Shown here: one piece after another, positions 1-5,196 of the stretch | How the letters are laid out: each line of letters starts with the position of its first letter | Position numbering within the stretch: the stretch's first letter is position 1 | From: Phycisphaerae bacterium | GTDB lineage: Bacteria; Planctomycetota; Phycisphaerae; UBA1845 | Direction: 5' to 3' | Assembly: GCA_029260155.1 (NCBI GenBank) | Contig: JAJDDU010000466.1 | Coordinates: forward strand, 1-5,196 | DNA: 5,196 bases | Made by a program: the position numbers and the translations under genes | Notes under the pieces: generated by a model | Seen by the model: only the letters and a program-made list of their open reading frames with translations | What the model was told of the DNA's origin: nothing | Database searches by the model: none

Positions 1-903
1 CGCGAACGTGTACGTCTCGCCAATCGCGAACGAGCCCGTATTGGTGACGTTGCCGGCGGAGGCCAACGAGACGCTACCGCCGATCATGTTGACGTCGCCA
101 CTGTTGGTGAACGTGTCTGAATTCAGCGTGACAGTGAGATCCCCGTTGCTTACGTTGATCGTCCCACTGTTGACGTGATTGGCTGCGCCGGGTGCGTTGA
201 TCGTCGAAGGCGTTGCAAGGTTGATCGTGCCTTGGTTGTCTAACTCGGCGTTCAGGAACCGTGAGTTGCCTGCAGTGGCTTGGGCATCGATGAGGCCTGT
301 GTTGACCAGCGAGCCATTCGTAACCGCCAGAGTTGCGCCGAACGCGGAGTGCAGCGTGTCCAGTTCGATTGTCCCCTCGTTGGTAAACCCGTTCGCAACG
401 GTCAGCGTCCCGGGACCGATGGCGGGGTCGCCTTCGACCCGAAGGGTCGCGCCGAGTCCGTTGGCGAAGGTGCCGGCGCCATTCAGCGCGCCCGTATGGT
501 GGATCCGAATCAAACCGAAGTTCGTCAGCATGTCGCCCGCACCCGAAATCGTGACGGTGCTGCTTCGCATCTCGACAGCACCGTTGTTTCCAATGCTGCT
601 ATCGCCGCCGAGCGTCAGCGTTTTGGACGTCATCGAGAGCGTTTGCGTTCCGGTCACACCACCGAGCGTAAGGCGCGCGACGTCGGTGTTCTGATCCAAC
701 GTAACGGTGTACGTACCGCCAAGCGTGATGATCGCATGGTCACTGGGTCCGGGCGCCAGCCCAGTGTCCCAGTTGGCGCCGGCACTGAAGTCTCCGCCGG
801 ACGCGTTGATCCAGGTGGCATCATCCGCATACGCACCGGCGGTCGACAGGATGGTGATGCTCACCGTGGCAAGCAACGTGAGTACTCTGTTGCATCGATT
901 CAC
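1..903 (-). CDS. Secreted beta-strand-repeat protein, 3' end missing
   Basis: Open from GTG 903-901 to the left edge (301 codons, no stop). GTG is chosen because GGAGAAG lies four bases upstream (914-908), an in-frame TGA at about 945-943 blocks any start further up, no ATG lies between, and this start gives a clean signal peptide: Arg3/Arg6, hydrophobic core 7-20, cleavage most likely after AYA26. Mature residues 30-70 (TW..ASGGDFSAGANWDTG..PG..D.AIIT..GTYTVTLD) match the opening motif of large secreted repeat proteins common in Planctomycetota and Verrucomicrobiota. Residues 104-292 carry a recurring strand motif of the kind (L/F/V)xNxG(T/L)I at 104, 126, 173, 199, 221, 243, 265 and 286, mostly 21-22 residues apart, as expected for turns of a parallel beta-helix. 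The role is probably structural or adhesive at the cell surface; the C-terminal anchor or sorting signal is outside the window. It follows the dockerin-like gene after 94 bases. Confidence 0.83.
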   Translation of the reverse strand, partial: MNRCNRVLTLLATVSITILSTAGAYADDATWINASGGDFSAGANWDTGLAPGPSDHAIITLGGTYTVTLDQNTDVARLTLGGVTGTQTLSMTSKTLTLGGDSSIGNNGAVEMRSSTVTISGAGDMLTNFGLIRIHHTGALNGAGTFANGLGATLRVEGDPAIGPGTLTVANGFTNEGTIELDTLHSAFGATLAVTNGSLVNTGLIDAQATAGNSRFLNAELDNQGTINLATPSTINAPGAANHVNSGTINVSNGDLTVTLNSDTFTNSGDVNMIGGSVSLASAGNVTNTGSFAIGETYTFA

Positions 904-907
904 TGCA

Positions 908-914
908 CTTCTCC
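908..914 (-). promoter_or_regulatory. Ribosome binding site deciding the GTG start at 903
   Basis: GGAGAAG reads on the minus strand from 914 to 908, with TGCA between it and the GTG. It is the only purine-rich motif placed near an in-frame start in this gap, and it is why the GTG is called as the start of the beta-strand-repeat protein. Confidence 0.7.
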
Positions 915-939
915 ACCCGCTGAGCGGGGATTCCCTCTC

Positions 940-961
940 ATCTCATCGTGCAAGACGAGAT
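940..961 (-). other. Inverted repeat upstream of the beta-strand-repeat gene
   Basis: On the minus strand ATCTCGTC, loop TTGCAC, then GATGAGAT: eight pairs including one G-U. It lies 37 bases before the GTG start and could be a leader hairpin of the mRNA or an operator-like site. The following bases are purine-rich rather than T-rich, so it does not look like a terminator. Confidence 0.4.
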
Positions 962-997
962 TTCTGAAAGACGCCCGCGACGCGAGCGCCGGCGCTT

Positions 998-1420
998 CTA
1001 TTGCGAGCCGGTGAACTGCCTCTGGAACGATCCAAAGTCGTGCAGGTCCACGTCTGCGTCGAGGTCGACGTCGAAACACACGCACTCGGGCTCGATCAAC
1101 CCGCCGCCGGACCCGTTCATACAATCGGCGAACGCATCGAAGTCGAACAGGTTGATGGCTGAGTCGTAGTTGCAGTCGCCTGGCGCCTGCGGAAACCAGA
1201 ACCCGCCGGTGAGTTCGAAGTCGTTGCCCGTCATTACGCCCGCGTCTGGCTGACCAACCGTGCCGGACAACTCGAAATTCCCGCCGGTACTGTTCATCAC
1301 ACCGCCGCCGTCGATCGTTGAGCGGGTAATCTCAAACGGCGGATCGCCCGCAGCCATCAGGAGGGCTGTGGTGGTTAGCGTGACAAGAGTCGCATGTAAC
1401 GTGATGTTTGAGAGTCTCAT
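998..1420 (-). CDS. Small secreted protein with dockerin-like EF-hand pair
   Basis: A 140-residue protein from ATG 1420-1418 to TAG 1000-998. Residues 1-24 look like a signal peptide (Arg2, hydrophobic stretch about 8-23, AAG at 23-25). Residues 29-76 have a glycine/asparagine-rich beta motif with a near-repeated half: GGNFELSGTVGQ and then GNDFELTGGFWF; this arrangement is frequent in planctomycete secreted proteins. The C-terminal part carries two 12-residue calcium loops of dockerin type: D82-x-N84-x-D86-x-x-I89-N90-x-x-D93 and D117-x-D119-x-D121-x-D123-V124-D125-x-x-D128, each followed by a phenylalanine-containing helix. The usual glycine of the first loop is Ser87. Four cysteines (83, 100, 113, 115) lie in or between the loops and could form disulfides once exported. 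Dockerins in cellulosomes bind cohesins; no cohesin is visible here, so attachment to a cell-surface partner is only a guess. The start overlaps the stop of the fibre gene, suggesting coupled synthesis. Confidence 0.87.
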   Translation of the reverse strand: MRLSNITLHATLVTLTTTALLMAAGDPPFEITRSTIDGGGVMNSTGGNFELSGTVGQPDAGVMTGNDFELTGGFWFPQAPGDCNYDSAINLFDFDAFADCMNGSGGGLIEPECVCFDVDLDADVDLHDFGSFQRQFTGSQ

Positions 1421-1434
1421 TCGTTGTTTTCCTT
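1417..1434 (-). promoter_or_regulatory. Ribosome binding site and ATGA overlap before the dockerin-like gene
   Basis: On the minus strand AAGGA (1434-1430) precedes the ATG at 1420-1418 by nine bases. The ATG overlaps the TGA of the 879-residue gene (1419-1417) in an ATGA junction, typical of translationally coupled genes. Confidence 0.75.
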
Positions 1435-4056
1435 GTCTGTGGCCAGCAAGCCTTCCAGCCTCGTGAGGCGTTCCCGCATCTCGGCGTTCTCGTTGTGTAG
1501 TGCTTCGATCTGCGCATCCTTCTCGGCGCGTAGTTCGCGCAATGCGTCGACGGCGAGCGCTTCAAAACCGCGGAACGTGAGTGTCTTGTAGCCGTGTCCG
1601 CCCTCGCTGACCCAATCGGGGAAGACCTCTTCGACTTCCTGGGCGATCATGCCGATCCGTTCGCCGTGAAGTTCGTTGATGACGTCGGGGTCCTTGTATT
1701 CAAACGTCACGCTACGAAGCTTCATCAGTCGATCCAGCGAACCCGTAAGATCGTGGATGTTGTTCTTCAATCGTCGATCAGATGAACTGGCCCACGATCC
1801 GCCGCCCGGCTTACCGGCGGAGCCGGCGCCGGAAACTTCGAGCTGATAGATGGGGTTCCAGTTGGATCCCACGTTAACGAACCCGTCGCTTTTGACCACG
1901 AATTTCGTCACACCGTCGATTCGGACGCGCAGTCCATCTTGGTCTGCATCTGCATCGACTTGGAGCCGCGCAGCCGGAGATTCGGTGCCAATGCCGACGG
2001 CGCCCTCGAAGTAGTTCTTGCCACCCTCGAAATAGCCCGCGAAGCCGGTGGAGCTGTTGGTCCTGCCGTAGAGCCCGAAATTCGTTCCACTGTTAGCACT
2101 GGCCACGCCGTACACGCCGTAACCGGCATTGCTGGCGGAATCGAACTTGCCGCCGTAGTTCAGTCCGCTGGTGGCAGTGACTCTGGCGAACACGCCGCGC
2201 CCGGCGGTGCTGGCACACTCAAACTTTCCGCCGTACGTCGTCCCGGTGGTGGCGGAGGCGATGCCGTATACACCCCGGCCTGCTGCGCTTTGGCTCTGGC
2301 CATACACGCCGTAGGTGGTTCCGCTCGTGGCGCTGACAACACCATTCACGCCACGGCCGACGATGCTGCTGGTCGTGGCAGATATGGCGCGGTTGCGATT
2401 GGTTTCAACGTGGAGTGGATAGCTCGGTTCGTCGATTCCGATGCCGACATTGCCCTCGAAGTAATTGCGTCCGCCCTCGAAGTAAGCGGCATGACCGTCG
2501 GGGCTGTCGGTTTTGCCGTACACGGCGCGGTTGAAGCCGCTGGTGGCGCTGGCGTGGCCATACACACCCCGGCCGTCGGCGCTGTCGCTCTCTCCAGACA
2601 CGCCGTGAGTCGTGCCAATTGTGGAACTAGCCCAGCCGTGTACGCCACGCCCGCCATCGCTTGGGCTCCAGCCGTAGACGCCATAGGTAGTCCCCGTGTC
2701 AGAGGTGGCCGACCCGTGAACACCAAAGCCATGTGTGCTTTCGCTTTTACCCTTTACGCCGACACTCCGCGCCGTGTCGTGCGTCCCTTCACCGCATACG
2801 CCAGCCGAGAACGAGACACCACTCCCGGTCTTTCCATATACGCCGTATGTGGAGTTCGTTTCCACATGAAGCGCGTAGTCTGGCTCCACCACGCCAATGC
2901 CGACGTCTCCGGCGGTGTAGGAGATGTTGCTAGCGGATTGCGACCAGAGGCCGTCTATACCAGCGCTAGTCTGAAGCGAGCCGTCGGGGAACATAATGCC
3001 ATCGACGCCCGGCGTTCCGGAAATGTGTAGCTTGGCTTCGGGGGTACCGGTACCAAGGCCAAGACGCCCGCTGAAGTATCCCTTCCCGCCTTGGAAGTAG
3101 CCGGAGAAGCCCGCGGGCGAATCTGTCGCACCATAGACGGCCATGGCCGAGCCGGTCGTTGACGTGTTGACGCCGCGCACGCCTTGGCCGCTGGGTGAAT
3201 TCGACTCGCCAAGAACGCCCCAGCCAGAAGAGCCTTGAGCCTCACCATGAACGCCAACCCCCCCGCCTCCATTGGTGCGACCGTAAGCGCCAACGCCGCC
3301 CATTCCGGTTGCGTAGAAGTTGCCGGCGATATTGGGGGGCGTGCCCTGTCCATCCGGCGCGGTGGCGCGCGCGGCGATGGCCAGGCGGGCTTCACCCGAT
3401 GCGACAGCCGTGATCGCAGTGGCCTCCAGACCGGTGGACGTCGCCTTGATCGCGCTGAACTCCGGGCTCTCGATCTCGACCACGATGCCCGGCGCATCCA
3501 CGCCAGTGGTGGTCACCGTAATGCCGGGATACTCTTCCGCGAACACATTGAACCAGCCCGACCCGGTCGTTGGCCCCGAGGTTACACTCACCTGTCCATC
3601 ATCGTAGAAGATGCGGTTCGACGGCCCCTCGCTCCAAAGTGACTCCCCGCCGTTCAGCGCGTGCAGCGCATAGGGCGCCGGCGTGATAGGCTGGCGCGGG
3701 CTCAACGTCACAGGAACACCGCCCACGGGATAGGTCACTGCAATCTCAAGCCAGCGCGCATCGCCCGTGAAAGCGGCGCTGCCGAAGTCAAGTTGAACCG
3801 TGAACAACCCGTTCACGACATCGACGCCTGGATGCGCGGCCACCGCGCTGACTGTCGCTCCACCCGTCGTAGCGTTCCAGAGTGTGAACTCGAAGTCGGC
3901 AATGTCGTTCAGTGAATTGCCCAGTCGCTTCAGTTGCCCCTGATACGTAAACCCGCTACCGAGCGGCGTCTGCGCGATGGCGGAAGCTGCGCCGCCGGTG
4001 AGCAGCATCGCTGCTGCGGTCAGAACGTATGTCGTCATTCGTGCGTGCGTGTTCAT
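1417..4056 (-). CDS. Secreted 879-residue fibre-like protein with repeat shaft and peptidase S74 autoprocessing domain
   Basis: Starts at the ATG 4056-4054, preceded by GGAGG nine bases upstream. Residues 1-28 form a Sec signal peptide (Arg6, hydrophobic core 9-21, likely cleavage after ASA26 or AIA28). Residues about 33-133 resemble the N-terminal domain seen in many secreted bacterial tail-fibre-like proteins (FTYQGQL at 36-42, NGLFTVQLDFG, RWLEI, then LSPRQPITPAPYAL). The shaft (about 140-740) contains modules at 316-345, 521-550 and 671-700 of the type GYFEGG-NYFEG-VGIG, a FPDGSLQT motif at 356-363, an LWSQSASNISYTAGDVGIG module near 370-388, and tandem 26-residue repeats between. The S74 domain (about 756-840) has SDRRLK with the predicted Ser759/Lys764 dyad and IAQEVEEVFPDW at 804-815. 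A coiled coil follows (about 839-871; I850, L853, N857, M860, L864, L867, L871). Expected role, from the family: a trimeric extracellular or cell-surface fibre whose C-terminal chaperone is released by self-cleavage. The signal peptide argues against a phage virion protein. What it binds is unknown. Confidence 0.93.
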   Translation of the reverse strand: MNTHARMTTYVLTAAAMLLTGGAASAIAQTPLGSGFTYQGQLKRLGNSLNDIADFEFTLWNATTGGATVSAVAAHPGVDVVNGLFTVQLDFGSAAFTGDARWLEIAVTYPVGGVPVTLSPRQPITPAPYALHALNGGESLWSEGPSNRIFYDDGQVSVTSGPTTGSGWFNVFAEEYPGITVTTTGVDAPGIVVEIESPEFSAIKATSTGLEATAITAVASGEARLAIAARATAPDGQGTPPNIAGNFYATGMGGVGAYGRTNGGGGVGVHGEAQGSSGWGVLGESNSPSGQGVRGVNTSTTGSAMAVYGATDSPAGFSGYFQGGKGYFSGRLGLGTGTPEAKLHISGTPGVDGIMFPDGSLQTSAGIDGLWSQSASNISYTAGDVGIGVVEPDYALHVETNSTYGVYGKTGSGVSFSAGVCGEGTHDTARSVGVKGKSESTHGFGVHGSATSDTGTTYGVYGWSPSDGGRGVHGWASSTIGTTHGVSGESDSADGRGVYGHASATSGFNRAVYGKTDSPDGHAAYFEGGRNYFEGNVGIGIDEPSYPLHVETNRNRAISATTSSIVGRGVNGVVSATSGTTYGVYGQSQSAAGRGVYGIASATTGTTYGGKFECASTAGRGVFARVTATSGLNYGGKFDSASNAGYGVYGVASANSGTNFGLYGRTNSSTGFAGYFEGGKNYFEGAVGIGTESPAARLQVDADADQDGLRVRIDGVTKFVVKSDGFVNVGSNWNPIYQLEVSGAGSAGKPGGGSWASSSDRRLKNNIHDLTGSLDRLMKLRSVTFEYKDPDVINELHGERIGMIAQEVEEVFPDWVSEGGHGYKTLTFRGFEALAVDALRELRAEKDAQIEALHNENAEMRERLTRLEGLLATDKENNE
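1516..1824 (-). repeat. S74 maturation cassette, copy 2 of a 309-base direct repeat
   Basis: Encodes residues 745-847 of the 879-residue protein, from GSAGKPGGGSW to RELRAEKD. It is the gap-free counterpart of 4167-4475. The exact 40-base match lies at 1616-1655 and covers the codons for the conserved IAQEVEEVFPD region. Confidence 0.85.
2029..2340 (-). repeat. Four in-frame 78-base degenerate repeats (26-residue units), second block
   Basis: Residues 573-676 of the 879-residue protein form four more 26-residue units (573-598, 599-624, 625-650, 651-676). Unit starts read VVSATSGTTYG, IASATTGTTYG, RVTATSGLNYG and VASANSGTNFG, and the first three ends read GRGVYG, GRGVFA and GYGVYG. Units two and three share a GGKF variant in place of GVYG or GLYG. 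The fourth unit again leads into a GYFEGG module. Confidence 0.8.
2479..2790 (-). repeat. Four in-frame 78-base degenerate repeats (26-residue units), first block
   Basis: Residues 423-526 of the 879-residue protein divide without gaps into four units of 26 residues (423-448, 449-474, 475-500, 501-526). The first three end in G-F/R-GVHG or GRGVYG, and units two to four share a centre of the type G-T-T-Y-GVYG-x-S. The last unit runs into the AAYFEGG module. The units are diverged at the DNA level, so this is an old protein repeat, not a recent tandem array. Confidence 0.75.
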
Positions 4057-4070
4057 TATTCTCCACCTCC
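4056..4070 (-). promoter_or_regulatory. Ribosome binding site and TAATG stop/start overlap between the two fibre genes
   Basis: On the minus strand GGAGG (4070-4066) and GGAG (4064-4061) lie 9 and 4 bases before the ATG at 4056-4054. Both are inside the last codons of the upstream gene, whose TAA (4058-4056) shares one base with the ATG. This supports translational coupling and fixes the start of the 879-residue protein at its first Met rather than Met7. Confidence 0.8.
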
Positions 4071-5196
4071 GTTTCCGTAAGCAGCCAGCTTCGCGACAAG
4101 GGCTTCGAGCTGAGCCACACGTGATTCGAGGTTGGTGCTTTTCTCGCGCAGTTCCTCGATTTCTCGGTCTTTCTCTTGTCGCAACTCACGCAGCGCTTCG
4201 ACGGTCAGCGCTTCGAAGCCACGAAACGTGAGCGTTTTGTATCCATGTCCGCCTTCGCTGACCCAGTCGGGGAAGACCTCTTCGACTTCCTGGGCGATCA
4301 TGCCGAGACGTGTACCCGGTAGTTCGTTGATCGACTCGGGATTTTTGTACTCAAAGGTCACACTGCGGAGCTTCATCAATCGATCCAGCGAACCTTCGAG
4401 GTTTTCGATGTTCTTCTTGAGGCGTCGGTCAGACGAATTGGTCCACGACCCGCCGCCGGGTTTGCCGGCGCTGCCGGCTACGTGCAGCTTGTATTGTGGC
4501 GCTTCCGTGCCGATGCCGACGTCGCTGTCGTTTGCATCTGTGTCCACGAATATGCCACCCATATCTGTGCGCCCAATCGCGATGGGATATGAGTGGCCAC
4601 TGGAATAGAGCATCAATCTGTTGGTTGAGGAAAACCACTGCAGGTAGCCTTTTTGCGTGGAAGTGTCGCCTAACTCGATGTATGGATTCCCGCCACTCTC
4701 ATGTATCCTAATATTCGCGTCAGCTCCGGTGATTTGCAGTTTCACGTCCGTACTCGGACTCGAAATCCCGATGCCGACCCGCCCTTCAAAGTAGTTACGT
4801 CCGCCCAAGAAATAACCTGAATAGCCGTCCGGACTGAAGGTCTTGCTGTAGACGCCGTAGTTGATTCCGGTGACGCCCTGAGCCCGAGCGGACACGCCCC
4901 GGCCTGTCGTGCTGTTGCTGATGAACCGACCACCGTGATTGTCCCCACTCATAGTCGTTGCATGGCCATACACGCCGCGGCCCAGTGTGCCGTGGCTCTC
5001 GCCGATGACACCGTAGCTTTGCCCGCTGTCGATACTGGCTGTCCCGGTCACGCCAACGCCGCCTGCGTGGTTGGTCGCGGCAACAATCGCGCGATCGCCG
5101 CTGGTTTCCACATGGAGCGGATGTTCTGGCGTCTCAGTACCGATTCCGACATTGCCTTCAAAGTAGTTGCGTCCGCCCGTGAAATGGCCTGCATAT
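4056..5196 (-). CDS. Fibre-like protein with C-terminal peptidase S74 domain (5' end missing)
   Basis: The reading frame is open from the right edge to a TAA at 4058-4056, giving 379 residues (numbered here within the fragment); the true start is outside. A GTG at 5111-5109 opens an internal ORF but is only the valine of a conserved PLHV motif, with coding homology continuing upstream, so it is not the start. In order: a GGRNYFEGNVGIGTETP module at the edge, degenerate repeats ending in GRGVYG/GRGVSA, a second GGRNYFEGRVGIG module (about 125-155), a non-repetitive segment (about 156-240) ending VGIGTEAPQYKLHV, then the S74 domain (about 241-335) with SDRRLK at 255-260, and a coiled coil (about 334-370) with hydrophobic residues every 3-4 positions. 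In the S74 family the domain trimerises the fibre and cuts itself off immediately before the serine, using a Ser/Lys pair; Ser255 and Lys260 fit. Paralogue of the next gene and overlaps its start. Secretion cannot be shown because the N-terminus is missing. The ligand or target is unknown. Confidence 0.9.
   Translation of the reverse strand, partial: YAGHFTGGRNYFEGNVGIGTETPEHPLHVETSGDRAIVAATNHAGGVGVTGTASIDSGQSYGVIGESHGTLGRGVYGHATTMSGDNHGGRFISNSTTGRGVSARAQGVTGINYGVYSKTFSPDGYSGYFLGGRNYFEGRVGIGISSPSTDVKLQITGADANIRIHESGGNPYIELGDTSTQKGYLQWFSSTNRLMLYSSGHSYPIAIGRTDMGGIFVDTDANDSDVGIGTEAPQYKLHVAGSAGKPGGGSWTNSSDRRLKKNIENLEGSLDRLMKLRSVTFEYKNPESINELPGTRLGMIAQEVEEVFPDWVSEGGHGYKTLTFRGFEALTVEALRELRQEKDREIEELREKSTNLESRVAQLEALVAKLAAYGNGGGE
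4167..4475 (-). repeat. S74 maturation cassette, copy 1 of a 309-base direct repeat
   Basis: Encodes the segment from GSAGKPGGGSW to RELRQEKD in the partial fibre gene. It aligns without gaps to 1516-1824 in the next gene, with about 88 of 103 residues identical by hand count. The longest exact DNA match noticed is 40 bases, at 4267-4306 here. Confidence 0.85.

Larger units (their letters stand above)
904..997 (-). other. Intergenic gap with small hairpins
   Basis: This is the only non-coding stretch in the window (94 bases). Read on the minus strand it holds a 12-base perfect palindrome AGCGCCGGCGCT (996-985) just after the TAG of the dockerin-like gene, an 8-bp stem with a six-base loop (961-940), and a 5-bp GC stem with a three-base loop ending two bases before the Shine-Dalgarno sequence (928-916). 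None is followed by a run of T, so none is a convincing intrinsic terminator. No promoter matching a clear -35/-10 pair was recognised. Confidence 0.5.

Noticed and set aside
985..996. Palindrome AGCGCCGGCGCT after the dockerin-like gene as an intrinsic terminator
   Set aside because: It has no proper loop when folded and no T run follows on the minus strand.
179..1014. Overlapping plus-strand open frames of 171 and 244 codons
   Set aside because: They lie opposite the GTG-started beta-strand-repeat gene and the intergenic gap, with no recognisable motif or ribosome site. The minus frame has a signal peptide and periodic repeats.
2029..2790. The 78-base repeats as a CRISPR or other non-coding array
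   Set aside because: The units are in frame, diverged in DNA but similar in protein, with no identical repeats and no unique spacers.
1939..3030. A long plus-strand open frame (363 codons) opposite the fibre shaft
   Set aside because: It is antisense to a repeat-rich gene with clear protein motifs, has no signal or domain of its own, and its alanine/valine/glycine-rich content is what the complement of GC-rich repeat codons gives.
4056..5111. Treating the GTG at 5111 as the start of a 351-residue protein
   Set aside because: The frame stays open to the window edge, and the upstream codons encode the conserved GGRNYFEGNVGIG module. The GTG is the valine of a PLHVET motif also present twice in similar form (ALHVET, PLHVET) in the paralogue.
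1417..5196. Prophage tail-fibre locus
   Set aside because: S74 alone suggests phage, but the complete gene has a Sec signal peptide and its neighbours are exported planctomycete-style proteins. No phage structural, lysis or integrase gene is visible, although the flanks beyond the window remain unseen.

Overview
The window is almost entirely coding and every supported gene lies on the minus strand, so it reads from right to left. It looks like a chromosomal locus of a Planctomycetota-type bacterium (Phycisphaerae-like). The reasons are a small secreted protein with a C-terminal cysteine-bearing dockerin-like EF-hand pair, tail-fibre-like proteins that carry Sec signal peptides, a moderately high G+C content, and a third secreted protein rich in N-x-G beta-strand repeats. 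The lineage call is inference from protein style; there is no rRNA or other phylogenetic marker here.

Layout in order of transcription: (1) 5196-4056, the C-terminal 379 residues of a fibre-like protein ending in a peptidase S74 (intramolecular chaperone) domain and a coiled coil; its start lies beyond the right edge. (2) 4056-1417, a complete 879-residue paralogue with signal peptide, an N-terminal YQG-type domain, a long shaft of degenerate 26-residue repeats broken up by 'YFEGG..YFEG.VGIG' modules, then S74 and coiled coil. (3) 1420-998, a complete 140-residue secreted protein with a dockerin-like calcium-binding pair. (4) 903-1, the first 301 residues of a secreted protein with about 22-residue beta-helix-like repeats, starting at GTG and running off the left edge.

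Genes 1/2 overlap as TAATG and genes 2/3 as ATGA, each with a Shine-Dalgarno sequence inside the upstream gene, so these three are very probably one translationally coupled operon. Gene 4 follows after the only intergenic gap (94 bases), which contains small hairpins; it may be read through or have its own promoter.

The two S74 domains are about 85% identical over 103 residues and share an uninterrupted 40-base identical stretch, while the shafts in front of them differ. The likely picture is a family of exported, trimeric, self-processed fibres sharing a maturation cassette, encoded with a small dockerin-like protein. Export and trimerisation are inferred from family knowledge. No phage structural gene, transposase, tRNA, rRNA or CRISPR array is visible.
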